A stretch of 53,901 nucleotides of DNA from an uncultured Paracoccaceae bacterium (GTDB lineage Bacteria > Pseudomonadota > Alphaproteobacteria > Rhodobacterales > Rhodobacteraceae): NCBI GenBank assembly GCA_937920555.1, contig CAKZTM010000076.1:1-53901 (forward strand). The letters are read 5' to 3'. The notes beneath the pieces are model-generated. The model was not told the DNA's origin. It ran no database searches and saw only the letters and a list, made by a program, of their open reading frames with translations. The position numbers were made by a program, and so were the translations under genes. Shown piece by piece: positions 9,221 to 18,414 of the stretch (its first letter is position 1; each line of letters opens with the position of its first letter).

Positions 9221-9651
9221 GGGGTTGGGCTTTGGGGGCGTGGGTGGACCGGCGAGACATAGGTGATGTCTTTGCGCAGTTCGGTGCCTTGGCGGCTGAC
9301 AAAGACCAGCCGGAATTGCAGGTGGGTGGTGTTGGGGTGTTTTGTGGCAATCTCGGCGTTGATCCGGGTCAGGATTTGGGTGTGGCTATGGTCGGTCGGG
9401 AGGTCCATCAGGCGTTCGGCGCAGCTGACCACAAACAGGGTGTCGTTCCACCCTGGGTTCCATATGAGCCGCCGGAGCAGGGTGCGTATGGGAAGTTGTG
9501 CCGGTCTGGGGCGGAATTCGTGCCAAATTATCGGTGTGTCGGTGGCCGATCTCAGGCAGGTAAATTCGACCCTTGGGGAGGGGGCGATCACGTCGAAAAA
9601 CCGCCATGACGGGACGAGTGCGGGCAAGAGGAGTTTGACGGTCTGAAGCAC
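9217..9651 (-). CDS. small conserved-looking protein coupled to the membrane protein
   Basis: Unrecognised 144-residue protein. It has a hydrophobic N terminus (MLQTVKLLLPALVPSW), then a soluble part rich in beta-type segments, including the RFFDVIAPSPRVEF region and LQFRLVFVSRQGTEL near the C terminus. The start is GTG at 9651 without an obvious Shine-Dalgarno. It overlaps the next gene by four bases (ATGA), so translational coupling is likely. It could be a peripheral or once-anchored partner of that membrane protein; pairs of this kind often encode membrane complexes, but no function can be assigned. Confidence 0.6.
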   Translation of the reverse strand: MLQTVKLLLPALVPSWRFFDVIAPSPRVEFTCLRSATDTPIIWHEFRPRPAQLPIRTLLRRLIWNPGWNDTLFVVSCAERLMDLPTDHSHTQILTRINAEIATKHPNTTHLQFRLVFVSRQGTELRKDITYVSPVHPRPQSPTP

Positions 9652-9708
9652 GCCGCAAGGCTAGGGGCATGTGGTTAGCGAGGTGTTAATTTCGCGCGAA
9701 ACGGGGCG

Positions 9709-10560
9709 TTAGCGCTGGCATTTGGGGCAGTAGAAGGTGGAGCGGCCAGACTGCACGATCCGCGCGATTGTGCCTGTGCAGTTTGGCGTGCGGCAGGGCT
9801 GTTTTTCTTGGTCATAGGTGGCGAAAGCGTGTTGGAAATAGCCAAGCTCGCCGTCCGCTTGGCGGAAGTCTTTGAGCGAAGAGCCACCGGCGATGATCGC
9901 CTCGCCCAGCACATCGCGGATGGCGGTTGTCAGGGCATCGATCTTTGGGCGAGAGATTTTTCCGGCAAGGCGTTTGGGGGAGATTTGGGCGCGCCAGAGT
10001 GCCTCGCACACGTAGATATTGCCCAATCCTGCGACGTTGCGTTGGTCCAGCAAAGCGGATTTGACCGGGCTGCGCTTGTCTTTGAAGGCTGCGGCCAAAT
10101 GGGCGGCGTTGAAGTTGTTGCCAAGGGGTTCCGGGCCCAGCTTGGCCAGCAGGGGATGGGTGTTTGTGGCATCGGTTTTGATCAGGTCCATGGCGCCAAA
10201 GCGTCTGGGATCGTTGAAGACAATGCGTGTGCCTGTGGCCATGTCAAAGACCACATGATCGTGTTTTTCGAGCGGCGTTATCGCGCGGTGGAAGGTGGCG
10301 GTTTGATCGCCTTGGATGGTCATGCGTCCTGACATGCCCAGATGGATCAGCAATGTTTCGCCCCGGTCCAAATCGGCGAGGATGTATTTCGCGCGCCGGC
10401 GCAGGCCGGTGACGGTTGCCCCGGTCAGGCGTTCGCCCATGCGGTCTGGAAACGGCCAGCGAAGATCGGGGCGCCGGATATCTGCGGTTGCGATTTTCAC
10501 CCCTGACATAACAGGTTCAATGCCGCGCATGACGGTTTCGACCTCGGGCAGTTCAGGCAT
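9709..10560 (-). CDS. mutM: formamidopyrimidine-DNA glycosylase MutM/Fpg
   Basis: Bifunctional glycosylase/AP lyase that excises 8-oxoguanine and formamidopyrimidines. The 283-residue protein starts at [13 protein letters not shown], where Pro2 is the Schiff-base nucleophile after Met removal and Glu3 is catalytic. This fixes the start at 10560 and not at the upstream in-frame codon at 10593. The H2TH region lies mid-protein, and the C terminus carries the zinc finger with CRTPNC and YCPKC. Its start overlaps the end of the FlaR-like kinase gene by 8 bp. With mutY in the same window, two of the three GO-system enzymes are present. Confidence 0.97.
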   Translation of the reverse strand: MPELPEVETVMRGIEPVMSGVKIATADIRRPDLRWPFPDRMGERLTGATVTGLRRRAKYILADLDRGETLLIHLGMSGRMTIQGDQTATFHRAITPLEKHDHVVFDMATGTRIVFNDPRRFGAMDLIKTDATNTHPLLAKLGPEPLGNNFNAAHLAAAFKDKRSPVKSALLDQRNVAGLGNIYVCEALWRAQISPKRLAGKISRPKIDALTTAIRDVLGEAIIAGGSSLKDFRQADGELGYFQHAFATYDQEKQPCRTPNCTGTIARIVQSGRSTFYCPKCQR

Positions 10561-11068
10561 GGAGGCGCTCCAGATATGTGTTGGTTTCAGCAATTGATCT
10601 CAGCGTAACGCGGGTCGCGTGCGGGTGGTCTTCAAGCAGGCGCTGGGCTTTGGTTCTGGCGGTGTGGCGGGTGTTCCAGATCCATTTGTAGAAGTCCCAC
10701 ATTTCGCGCCAGTTGCCCTCGTTGCAGCCGTCCGGCAAGTCCGGGCGGGACTGGCCAAAATAGCGGAAAAACCGGTAGGTGACGCGCCACAATCTGCGCC
10801 ACAGGCCCACATCCAGAAAGATGATCGTGTCGGCGCGTTGGGCGCGCTCTGCATAGGTGGTGGAAAAGCCGCCCTCCAAGATCCACATGTCGCGGGCCTG
10901 CACGCGCCGGACCATGCCCAGTTTCTCGGCGTGATCGCGCGGCACCCAGCCGGATTTCCAGTGGATGTGGTCCATATGGGTGACCGGCAGTCCGGTTTTT
11001 GCGCCAAGCAAGCGGGCGAGTGTGGATTTGCCCGAGCCGGGTTGGCCTATGATCATCACGCGTTTCAT
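10553..11068 (-). CDS. P-loop nucleoside/nucleotide kinase, FlaR/adenylate-kinase-like
   Basis: 171-residue protein beginning [16 protein letters not shown], an immediate Walker A motif at 8-16. It continues with [16 protein letters not shown], as in the proteins called DNA topology modulation protein FlaR, a family that belongs to small adenylate-kinase-like P-loop phosphotransferases. The true substrate of the family is uncertain. The LID-like arginine-rich region near 105-130 ([16 protein letters not shown]) fits a nucleotide kinase. It overlaps mutM by 8 bp and is divergent from ubiE across 287 bp. Confidence 0.75.
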   Translation of the reverse strand: MKRVMIIGQPGSGKSTLARLLGAKTGLPVTHMDHIHWKSGWVPRDHAEKLGMVRRVQARDMWILEGGFSTTYAERAQRADTIIFLDVGLWRRLWRVTYRFFRYFGQSRPDLPDGCNEGNWREMWDFYKWIWNTRHTARTKAQRLLEDHPHATRVTLRSIAETNTYLERLHA

Positions 11069-11355
11069 TGCAGCTTTTGCGTCTCTTTTTCGCTTGTGGG
11101 TCGGGCGCGGCGTGTGGGCGGAAGGCGTTAATTTTCGTGTGGATGGTGGTGATTTTGATCAAGGGTTAGCGGGCCTCGGCCTTTGTTTCAAGCGGTAGAG
11201 CGGCCCTTGAGCGGGTGGTTGAAAGGTTAATCCCCAGCTCTACTGTGCTAGCACAGTAGCACAGTGGTTAACCTTTGGGCGCAGCGACACTTCGCCCGAA
11301 TTGTAACTGCCGCAATCGGCACTATAACACTGCTGAGAGAAGCAAAGGCACTGGC
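11069..11355. promoter_or_regulatory. divergent intergenic region kinase/mutM <-> ubiE
   Basis: 287 bp between divergent transcription units. It contains a perfect 18-bp palindrome at 11241-11258 inside a 36-bp element (11237-11272) that recurs upstream of tauE. A wider 9-bp inverted repeat flanks it (11222-11230 and 11268-11276, AAAGGTTAA against TTAACCTTT). No convincing sigma70 hexamers or DnaA boxes were found; the nearest DnaA-box match is only 7 of 9 (TGTGGATGG near 11150). Confidence 0.5.
11237..11272 (+). repeat. 36-bp palindromic element, copy upstream of ubiE
   Basis: The core is the perfect palindrome TACTGTGCTAGCACAGTA at 11241-11258, followed by a second GCACAGT and then GTTAAC at 11267-11272. 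Reading towards ubiE, the 36 bases match the tauE-upstream copy (32577-32612, opposite strand) at 32 positions. Differences are at element positions 9, 16, 18 and 30. Positions 9 and 18 pair in the palindrome and change together: G-C here, C-G in the tauE copy. It is probably an operator for a dimeric regulator or a structured leader element. Confidence 0.65.
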
Positions 11356-12111
11356 ATGGCAGACGAGACCCAAAAGACCACCCATTTCGGCAATCAGACC
11401 GTGGCCGAGGATCAAAAGGCCGGGATGGTCCACGGTGTTTTTACCTCTGTGGCGTCCAAATATGATGTGATGAACGATGCCATGTCTCTGGGCATTCACC
11501 GCATTTGGAAGGATGCGATGTTGGACTGGTTGGCGCCCAGGGCTGGCACCAAGCTCTTGGATGTGGCGGGCGGCACCGGTGATATCTCGTTTCGTTATCT
11601 GGACCGGATCAAGGGCCAAGGTCACGCGACGGTTCTGGACATGACCCAATCCATGTTGGAGGAGGGGCGCAAGCGGGCGCAGGCCGCTGAGCGTGCGGAT
11701 CAGCTGAGTTGGGTGACGGGTGATGCCATGCAATTGCCATTTCCCGACAACACATTTGATGCCTACACGATTTCTTTTGGCATTCGAAACGTGACCCGTA
11801 TCCCCGACGCCATCGCGGAGGCGCACCGCGTTCTCAAGCCCGGTGGGCGGTTCATGGTGTTGGAGTTCTCGACCATTCCCACGCCCGGTCTGCAAAAGCT
11901 ATATGATCTTTATTCGTTCAATGTGATCCCCAAAATGGGCAAGGCGATTGCCGGTGATGAGGCCAGTTATCAGTATTTGGTCGAGAGCATTCGGCAATTC
12001 CCCAAGCAGGAGCCCTTCGCCCAGATGATCCGCGAGGGCGGGTTTGGCCAAGTGGCTTACCGCAACCTGACCCTTGGGATCGCGGCACTTCATTCGGGGT
12101 GGAAAATTTGA
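11356..12111 (+). CDS. ubiE: ubiquinone biosynthesis C-methyltransferase UbiE
   Basis: SAM-dependent C-methyltransferase of ubiquinone (and, where made, menaquinone) synthesis. The 251-residue protein has the N-terminal [18 protein letters not shown] region, [18 protein letters not shown], and motif [14 protein letters not shown]. The later family blocks [18 protein letters not shown] and [15 protein letters not shown] follow. The ATG at 11356 (MADETQ) is chosen because upstream in-frame codons read unlike the family; a short AAGG lies about 10 bases before it. It overlaps ubiB at its 3' end, so the two ubiquinone genes are coupled. Confidence 0.96.
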   Translation: MADETQKTTHFGNQTVAEDQKAGMVHGVFTSVASKYDVMNDAMSLGIHRIWKDAMLDWLAPRAGTKLLDVAGGTGDISFRYLDRIKGQGHATVLDMTQSMLEEGRKRAQAAERADQLSWVTGDAMQLPFPDNTFDAYTISFGIRNVTRIPDAIAEAHRVLKPGGRFMVLEFSTIPTPGLQKLYDLYSFNVIPKMGKAIAGDEASYQYLVESIRQFPKQEPFAQMIREGGFGQVAYRNLTLGIAALHSGWKI

Positions 12112-13637
12112 GAGGTCCGCACAATATTTGGCGATTGATCCGCACAGGGGCAACCTTTGAGCGGACCGGCGCGTTGGATGTGGCCTTGGAGGGGCTTTAT
12201 GCGCCCAATTCTTTGCGGGTTGCCACCAAGGTTATTTCCTTGCCGTTCAAATGGTTGGGGTTGAAGGGCGATCCTGATCTGCCTGCGGTGCCGCGCGCTC
12301 TGACCGCATTGGGGCCTGCCTATATCAAGTTTGGGCAAATCCTATCGACCCGGCCAGATATCGTCGGTGACGAGTTGGCCGAGCAGTTGAAGGTGCTTCA
12401 GGACAAGCTGCCGCCGTTTGACGATGCGCTGGCGCGGGCGGAAATTGAGAAGACGTTTGAGAAGTCGATTGATGAGATGTTCTCGGCGTTTTCCCGGCCC
12501 ATCGCGGCGGCCTCCATTGCGCAGGTGCACCGCGCCACAGTGCGCGACACGGGCGAGGAGGTGGCGGTCAAAATCCTTCGGCCCCGCATTGAGCGGGCGT
12601 TTCAGATTGATATTGATGCGTTTTATTTCATTGCCGGGTTCATCGAGACCTTTGCGCCCTCGGTCCGGCGTCTGCGTCCCAAGGCTGTGATTGAGCATTT
12701 CGAGAGCGTCGTGCACGGCGAGCTTGATTTGCGCATGGAGGCGTCTGCGTCAGCAGAGTTCCGGGCCAACACGGAAAAAGATCCGGGTTTTGGCGTGCCC
12801 CGCGTCATCTGGCCCTATTCGGACCGGCGGGTGTTCACATCCGAGTGGGTTGAGGGCATCAACATCGGGGATATTGCGGCGGTCAAGGCGTCGGGCCATG
12901 ACATGAAGGCGTTGGCCAACACGATTATTCAGTCGTTTTTGCAACATGCTTTGAACGATGGGTTTTTCCATGCGGACATGCATCAGGGGAACTTGAAGCT
13001 GGCCCCTGACGGGCGGCTCATTGCGCTTGATTTCGGGATTATGGGCCGGATTGATGAGTACACGCGGCGGGTTTATGCGGAGATTTTGATCGGCTTTATC
13101 CGGCAGGATTACCGGCGCATTGCGGAAGTGCATTTTGAGGCGGGATATGTGCCTCAGGGCCAAGACGTGGATGCGTTTGCCCAAGCGCTTCGGTCCATCG
13201 GAGAGCCCATTTTCGGGCAGGATGCGAGCCAAATTTCCATGGCGCGGTTGTTGGCGCATCTGTTTGAGGTCACCGAGCAGTTCGGCATGGAGACCCGCAC
13301 GGAGCTGATTTTGTTGCAGCGGACCATGGTTGTGGTGGAGGGGGTCGGGCGATCGCTTGATCCTGAGCTGAACCTTTGGGAAAGTGCGCAGCCTATCGTT
13401 GAGCGCTACATTCGCACCAGTGTCGGACCTGTGGCCACAGCGCGGGACATTGCGCAAACCCTGCGCGTGTTGGGCCGGTTTGGGCCGCGCCTGCCGCAAC
13501 TTGCCGAGCGGGCGCTGATGAACGCGACCCAAGAGCCTGCCCCGGAGCCCAAGCGCCGTTTTTCGGGGCCTGTTATCGGTGTGATCGGCGTGGTTGTGGG
13601 TGTGGCGCTGAGCTGGATCGCGGGTGTGATCGGCTAA
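12099..13637 (+). CDS. ubiB: ubiquinone biosynthesis accessory kinase-like protein UbiB
   Basis: Atypical protein-kinase-like (ABC1/ADCK) ATPase needed for ubiquinone synthesis. The 512-residue protein has the KxGQ motif [13 protein letters not shown], the Ala-rich SIAQVHRA loop, the VAVKILRP lysine, HADMHQGNL and ALDFGIMG in order. A C-terminal membrane segment or pair (about 485-510) follows, matching membrane-anchored UbiB. GTG at 12099 overlaps ubiE by 13 bp; an alternative TTG at 12108 would give MRGPHN and a TTGA overlap. Both starts lack a strong Shine-Dalgarno, consistent with coupling to ubiE. Confidence 0.95.
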   Translation: MENLRGPHNIWRLIRTGATFERTGALDVALEGLYAPNSLRVATKVISLPFKWLGLKGDPDLPAVPRALTALGPAYIKFGQILSTRPDIVGDELAEQLKVLQDKLPPFDDALARAEIEKTFEKSIDEMFSAFSRPIAAASIAQVHRATVRDTGEEVAVKILRPRIERAFQIDIDAFYFIAGFIETFAPSVRRLRPKAVIEHFESVVHGELDLRMEASASAEFRANTEKDPGFGVPRVIWPYSDRRVFTSEWVEGINIGDIAAVKASGHDMKALANTIIQSFLQHALNDGFFHADMHQGNLKLAPDGRLIALDFGIMGRIDEYTRRVYAEILIGFIRQDYRRIAEVHFEAGYVPQGQDVDAFAQALRSIGEPIFGQDASQISMARLLAHLFEVTEQFGMETRTELILLQRTMVVVEGVGRSLDPELNLWESAQPIVERYIRTSVGPVATARDIAQTLRVLGRFGPRLPQLAERALMNATQEPAPEPKRRFSGPVIGVIGVVVGVALSWIAGVIG

Positions 13638-14437
13638 CCCATATACTGCGTTTCTGCTGTTAAGGCGGCTTGGTAGTCGGTATTGCCTTGGGCCACTTGC
13701 CATGCGCAGTAGCACGCCATGCGCCAATGGTAGCACAGGCCATATTCTTGATAGTTTTGAACGGTGGTTTGATCCGGGTAGGCTTTCAGAAAGTGGAATA
13801 TCTCTGCCTGAGACAGAGGTTTGCCACGGTAGAGCACATTCATGGCCGGAGAGATGAAATGGGCCAAATCCTCGACCGGATCGCCCATGGCCGGGCATTG
13901 CCAGTCCACCAGCCTAAGCCCATCAGCGCCGGTCACAAAATTGGTGAACACCGGGTCGCGGTGCACGAGGGTTATGGGCCCTGTTCCGGTCTTTTGCGGT
14001 TTGAGCGCATGCAGGTGATGATCGGCCGGGAGCATCGCGCAGCCATGTTCGAGCACATCTTGTCCGGCAGGGGTCACGGGCAGTCCGGCCTTCGCGCCCA
14101 GCCTATGGAGCCGGCCCAAAAGCGCTGCGGCCTGATCTAAACTGGCATATCCGAGTGCGCCTGTGATGTGCCCGTAGATCAGCGCCTTGCCCAAGCTGGT
14201 GTCCTTCAGCGCAATCGGTTCGGGGGCGATTTTCGTGCCTTGCAGAGCGTTCAGGGCGTGCCACTCATGATCTGGTGAATTGCCAAACAAGGGCGTGTCG
14301 CCTTGGGGCGTATAGAGTTTTACGACCACTGCCCCGGATTGCCACACGGAATTGGTTCTGCCGCCTTTGAGCGGGGTCAGGTGGTCCAAGCCCAGCTCCG
14401 TGGCCAGTTGGTCCTCCAAGGTCAGAGCGGTCGTCAC
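13634..14437 (-). CDS. choline/aminoglycoside kinase-like phosphotransferase
   Basis: 267-residue protein of the APH/choline-kinase fold. The N-lobe has GGRTNSVW and VVVKLYTP with the ATP-binding Lys. The catalytic loop is LVHRDPVFTNFV (the Asp and Asn of the HxDxxxxN pattern), and the metal-binding Asp is in RLVDWQCPAMGDPVEDLA. Substrate unknown: choline, ethanolamine or a sugar alcohol are possible. The start is taken as GTG at 14437 because it makes a GTGA overlap with the stop of the M48 peptidase gene; the longer frame reads into that gene with atypical residues. Convergent with ubiB, overlapping by 4 bp at the stops. Confidence 0.8.
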   Translation of the reverse strand: MTTALTLEDQLATELGLDHLTPLKGGRTNSVWQSGAVVVKLYTPQGDTPLFGNSPDHEWHALNALQGTKIAPEPIALKDTSLGKALIYGHITGALGYASLDQAAALLGRLHRLGAKAGLPVTPAGQDVLEHGCAMLPADHHLHALKPQKTGTGPITLVHRDPVFTNFVTGADGLRLVDWQCPAMGDPVEDLAHFISPAMNVLYRGKPLSQAEIFHFLKAYPDQTTVQNYQEYGLCYHWRMACYCAWQVAQGNTDYQAALTAETQYMG

Positions 14438-15888
14438 TCGGTCACGACTTTCACCAAATCCCCGGCGAACAGGTCTTGCGGGCCGTCCATGCCGTTGAGG
14501 GTCAAAAACAGCTCTTGGGGAAGCTCCAACGTGGCGCCGCCCATGGCCAGCCATTGGACGTTATCGTAGCTCTGAACCTCATAAGAGCGCAGCCTGTAGG
14601 GGCGCAACTGGGCCGCCTCGGCGGCTGTCAGGGCGCGAAAACTCCGCGCGGCTGCATCAAATTGCCGGAAAACGCCCGCGTCGCTGGCCGGAGCCAAGCC
14701 CGACAGGCGAATGAACCCGTCGCGGTGATGGATGACGGTCAGATGCCCGCGCCAATTCACACCGTCCCGCGTGTAGGGCACGGTCGCATGGGCGGCCCGT
14801 ATCCCGTTCTGGGCGTATGTCGTGACCTGACCGATGGGCCCGATTTCCACGTCGCGGGCGATTTGTTTGATCCAGACATTGCGCAAATGTTCCTCGGGCG
14901 TCCCATTTGCCTTGCCGCCGCCATCAAGATTGAACTGCGCGCCATTGGGCCCTTTGGACACGATCCGCTGGGCCGAATTGGTGATGGTGAAACTGTCGGG
15001 CACGGAATATTCAAAGCCGATCACCGGATGTGCGAATGTCTTGCCGCGCACGAAACCCTGCTCGGCGCTGTCGCCGTAAACCATGCCGTCAATGGCGTTC
15101 ATATAGGGGGCTTCGGCCTCTCTTTGCGCGTCTGGCGATCTGAGGCTGTTGCCCACGCGGGTGACGCGGCGCACGCGGTCCTCAGTGGCTGGGTGTGTGG
15201 CGAAAAAATCCACTCGGTTGGGGTTATATGCCTGACCCGTTTTCTTGGCCTCGAAGGCGCGTTTGGCCGATAGAGCCCGCAAAATTGCCGATTGTGCCAG
15301 AGGGTTGTACCCGGCGGCGGCCAGATATTGCGTGCCCAAAGCGTCGGCTTCAAATTCCTGACTTTGGCTGAATTGCGACACATATCCGGTGGCCACTTTC
15401 GAGCTGAGTTCGATGCCTTTCTTGAGGCCGTCCTTGCCGCCCAGAATGCCGCCGATCACCGTGCCCACGATCACGCCCAGACCGGCATTATTGTTACGCT
15501 CGGCGCGTTGTTGATGGTGGGCGGCGGTCAGATGGGCGACCTCGTGGCCGATCACGGCGGCCAGTTCAGCCTCGGAATTGGCCAAGGCCAACAGGCCGCG
15601 AGTGATATAGACATAGCCCCCCGGTGCCGCGAAAGCGTTGACCACGGGCGTGTCGGTGACGGTGAACACCCAAGGTTCTTGCGCCAGCGGGGTCTGTGCA
15701 ACAATGCGGTCGCCCACCCGTCGCACATAGTTCACGAGGGCCTTGTTTTTGATCTCGCCGCCTTGTTGGGCAAGAATTTTGGGGTGATTTTCGGCGCCAA
15801 TTCTGGCTTGATCCTGTGGCCATGCGAGCGCCTGAGAGGCCATAAACACAGCCGATACAAGGGCGCTGACAGAGATGATCGGTTTCAT
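14434..15888 (-). CDS. periplasmic M48-family zinc metallopeptidase
   Basis: 484-residue exported protease. A signal peptide is visible (MKPIISVSALVSAVFMASQALA, cleavage likely before WPQ). The zinc site is VIGHEVAHLTAAHH with the third ligand in QEFEADALGTQY, and FFATHPATEDRVRRV follows as in BepA/YfgC-like and Oma1-like members. A Gly-rich segment after the HExxH (GVIVGTVIGGILGG) could touch the membrane. The last ~200 residues form an extra domain with unclear function. Family members degrade misfolded outer-membrane proteins. Its stop overlaps the kinase-like gene downstream, and it is divergent from the acyl-CoA synthetase. Confidence 0.9.
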   Translation of the reverse strand: MKPIISVSALVSAVFMASQALAWPQDQARIGAENHPKILAQQGGEIKNKALVNYVRRVGDRIVAQTPLAQEPWVFTVTDTPVVNAFAAPGGYVYITRGLLALANSEAELAAVIGHEVAHLTAAHHQQRAERNNNAGLGVIVGTVIGGILGGKDGLKKGIELSSKVATGYVSQFSQSQEFEADALGTQYLAAAGYNPLAQSAILRALSAKRAFEAKKTGQAYNPNRVDFFATHPATEDRVRRVTRVGNSLRSPDAQREAEAPYMNAIDGMVYGDSAEQGFVRGKTFAHPVIGFEYSVPDSFTITNSAQRIVSKGPNGAQFNLDGGGKANGTPEEHLRNVWIKQIARDVEIGPIGQVTTYAQNGIRAAHATVPYTRDGVNWRGHLTVIHHRDGFIRLSGLAPASDAGVFRQFDAAARSFRALTAAEAAQLRPYRLRSYEVQSYDNVQWLAMGGATLELPQELFLTLNGMDGPQDLFAGDLVKVVTE

Positions 15889-16079
15889 TATGCACGGCCC
15901 CTTTTTGTAAGCGCTTCCCAGAAATAGGGGCTTTGTGGCAGCTTTTCCAGCACCAAGAGGGGTGTTTGGCTCAGGTTTCCGGGGGGTTATAGCAAGGGTT
16001 TCGTTGACGAGGGCGCAGTAAATGCTGCATGTTTTGTTGAACCGGTCCCCAAAGCACCGGGAATTCAGGGAAGAAAAAT

Positions 16080-17975
16080 ATGAGCCGGATTTCTACGCGG
16101 ACAGATATGCTCAAGGTCGCTGAGGCGGAGCCTTGGCCGGATTGCATGGCCCAGCGGACCGTGTTTGAGCGTTTGTCCTCAACCGCTGATGCCAATGCCG
16201 GGCGCTCGGCGTTGTCGTTTCAGATCAAGTCCGGGCCGACTGACCCGGCGGAGACGTTCACTTGGGATCAAGTGCAAGCCAAGACCGCGCAGGTTGCGAA
16301 TTTTTTCCGCAGTGTGGGCGTTCACGAGGGTGATGTGGTGGCCTATTTGCTGCCCAATTGTAATGAGGCTGTGCTGACCTTTTTGGGGGCGGCGACGGCG
16401 GGGATTGTATGTCCGATCAACCCGACGCTGCATCCGGACCAGATCGCCTCTATCTTGCGCGAAACCGGGGCGAAGGTTGTGGTGACATTGGCGCCGTTTC
16501 CCAAATCGGAGGTGGCCGAGATCGCCGCGCAGTCGGTGGCGCGTGCGCCCAATGTGGAGACGGTTGTTGAGGTGGATTTGCGTCGCTATTTGACGCCGCC
16601 TTTGTCGTGGATCATTCCGCTGATCCGGCCCAAGCGCAAGACGTTGCACCGGGCTGTGACCAAGCAGTTCTGGCAGGAGGTTGACGCCCAGCCGACCACG
16701 TTGAGTTTTCAAGAAGATCAGGGCGACCGGATTTGCGCCAATTTCCACACCGGCGGGACAACCGGCATGCCCAAGATTGTGCAGCACCGCCATTCGGGGA
16801 TGCTGTATCAAGGTTGGGTGGCTGAGAAAGTGGTGGTCAAGTCCACGGATGTGTTGATGTGTCCCTTGCCGATGTTTCATGTGTTTGCGGCCTATCCGAT
16901 CCTGATGGCCTGTCTTCAGACCGGTGCGCATATGGTTATGCCCACGCCTGCGGGGTATCGCGGCGACGGTGTGATGGACAATTACTGGAAGTTGGTGGAG
17001 CGTTGGGGGGTGACCTTCATGGTGACGGTTCCCACGGCGGTTTCGGCATTGATGCAACGCAAGGTGGATGCGGATGTGTCCTCGCTGGAGTTTGCGTTTT
17101 GTGGGTCTGCGCCGTTGCCCATCGAGCTTTTCAAGCGTTTCCAAGAGGCCACGGGCGTCACCATTTTGGAAGGTTACGGGATGACGGAGGCGACCTGTCT
17201 TATGTCCGGTAATCCTCCTTACGGGGAGAAGAAGGTCGGTTCGGTCGGCTTTCCATTCCCGCACACGGATTTGCGCATTTTCCATTGTGATGAGGCCGGC
17301 AATGTTTCCAAGGAATGTGCGGTGGATGAGGTTGGAGAGATTTGTTTGACCAATCCCGGTGTCATCACCGGCCACACCTATACGGAGACCGCCAAGAATG
17401 TGGGGCTATTTGCCGATGGCAAGTATCTTCGCACCGGTGATTTGGGTCGCATTGATGCGGAAGGTTATCTTTGGATTACCGGGCGTGCCAAGGATTTGAT
17501 CATTCGCGGTGGCCACAACATTGATCCTGCGGTGATTGAGGAGGCTTTGGCGGGCCACCCTGATGTGGCCTTTGCCGGTGCCATTGGTCAGCCCGATCAG
17601 CATGCGGGCGAGTTGCCCTGTGCTTATGTTGAGCTGATTGACGGCGGTACGGCCACTGTCGAGGAGTTGCAGGAATTTGTGCATGATCTGATCCCCGAGC
17701 GGGCGGCGATCCCCAAGCATCTGGAGATTTTGGACGAGTTGCCCAAGACGGCGGTGGGCAAGGTGTTCAAGCCCGATCTTCGTAAAATGGCGATCACGCG
17801 GATTTACAACAGTGCAGCGGCCGAGGCGATGCTGCCGATTACCATTGTGGAAGTTCGCGAGGAAAAGAGCCGCGGTTTGGTGGCCATTGTGCGCAAAGAC
17901 GGCGACTGCGACGACGAGGCGGTCGGGGATGTGCTTGGCCTATTTGCGCGGCCCTGGATGTGGAGTGATACCTAG
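16080..17975 (+). CDS. acyl-CoA synthetase (AMP-forming)
   Basis: 631-residue ANL-superfamily ligase that activates a carboxylic acid through an acyl-adenylate to its CoA thioester. Motifs in order: FHTGGTTGMPKIVQH (P-loop-like A3), YGMTEAT (A5), YLRTGDLGRIDAEGYLWI (A7), GRAKDLIIRGGHNIDP (A8 hinge), and TAVGKVFKPDLRK with the C-terminal catalytic Lys. It is somewhat longer than the usual ~540 residues because of an extended C terminus (about 565-631). The chain-length preference is unknown; medium or long fatty acids would fit the alkB context. AGGG about 8 bases before ATG 16080 is a plausible ribosome site. Confidence 0.9.
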   Translation: MSRISTRTDMLKVAEAEPWPDCMAQRTVFERLSSTADANAGRSALSFQIKSGPTDPAETFTWDQVQAKTAQVANFFRSVGVHEGDVVAYLLPNCNEAVLTFLGAATAGIVCPINPTLHPDQIASILRETGAKVVVTLAPFPKSEVAEIAAQSVARAPNVETVVEVDLRRYLTPPLSWIIPLIRPKRKTLHRAVTKQFWQEVDAQPTTLSFQEDQGDRICANFHTGGTTGMPKIVQHRHSGMLYQGWVAEKVVVKSTDVLMCPLPMFHVFAAYPILMACLQTGAHMVMPTPAGYRGDGVMDNYWKLVERWGVTFMVTVPTAVSALMQRKVDADVSSLEFAFCGSAPLPIELFKRFQEATGVTILEGYGMTEATCLMSGNPPYGEKKVGSVGFPFPHTDLRIFHCDEAGNVSKECAVDEVGEICLTNPGVITGHTYTETAKNVGLFADGKYLRTGDLGRIDAEGYLWITGRAKDLIIRGGHNIDPAVIEEALAGHPDVAFAGAIGQPDQHAGELPCAYVELIDGGTATVEELQEFVHDLIPERAAIPKHLEILDELPKTAVGKVFKPDLRKMAITRIYNSAAAEAMLPITIVEVREEKSRGLVAIVRKDGDCDDEAVGDVLGLFARPWMWSDT

Positions 17976-17976
17976 A

Positions 17977-18015
17977 GCGTTCCGCTTTAAAGCGGTTCAA
18001 CTTTTGCGGAAACGC
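17977..18015. repeat. palindromic intergenic element / possible terminator
   Basis: Just after the acyl-CoA synthetase stop. The perfect palindrome CCGCTTTAAAGCGG (17982-17995) overlaps a second possible pairing, GCGTTCCGC (17977-17985) with GCGGAAACGC (18006-18015). The mutually exclusive stems and lack of a T-run look more like a REP-type repeat than a classical terminator. Only one copy is in this window. Confidence 0.5.
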
Positions 18016-18056
18016 AATTCGTTGCCGTTCGCTGTGCTCGCAGACCCTAGAGTGGG

Positions 18057-18287
18057 TTACTGAAGGTCGGCGGGGTGAATGCGGTTCAGGCGCATCAAAC
18101 GCTCCGCGCGGCTTTCAAAGGCTTCGCCATTCGCGGTGGCAGTTTTGCAGCGGGCCAGTTCCATTTCAGCCAAGATCATCTCGTCACTGAAGTTCTCAGA
18201 TACCGTATCAAGCTCCAAGGAGCGGGGCTGATCCGTCAGGTCCTGAAGAAATGCCTTAACCTGATCACGTGAAAAATCTGCGTACAT
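18057..18287 (-). CDS. small unknown protein
   Basis: Unrecognised 76-residue protein beginning MYADFSRDQVKAFLQDL, acidic and mostly helical, with no membrane segment. The ATG at 18287 is chosen because GAGG lies about six bases upstream on the coding strand; longer starts at 18299 or 18365 lack this. It lies between the acyl-CoA synthetase (convergent) and the solo LuxR-type gene (same strand, 127 bp upstream), at the edge of the regulator-rich island. Function unknown; it may be a cytoplasmic adaptor or simply an orphan. Confidence 0.5.
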   Translation of the reverse strand: MYADFSRDQVKAFLQDLTDQPRSLELDTVSENFSDEMILAEMELARCKTATANGEAFESRAERLMRLNRIHPADLQ

Positions 18288-18414
18288 AAAAGACCTCATC
18301 TGCTGTCCGGGGTCCACCAAAAACCCGGTGGAGACAAGATTGATAAGGCCCCCCAATCGGGGCAAGAATTTGTTCGAAAGCAGGCTATCGCTAGGTCATT
18401 TGCGCGTGGCCCGT

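Noticed and set aside
11241..11258. Palindrome as a lux box
   Set aside because: The spacing between CTG and CAG is 8 bases, where a lux box has 10, and the core is CTAG. The shared copy before tauE fits another regulator better.
11069..11355. Possible replication origin beside mutM/ubiE
   Set aside because: Only one weak DnaA-box match (7 of 9), no AT-rich unwinding stretch and no dnaA nearby.
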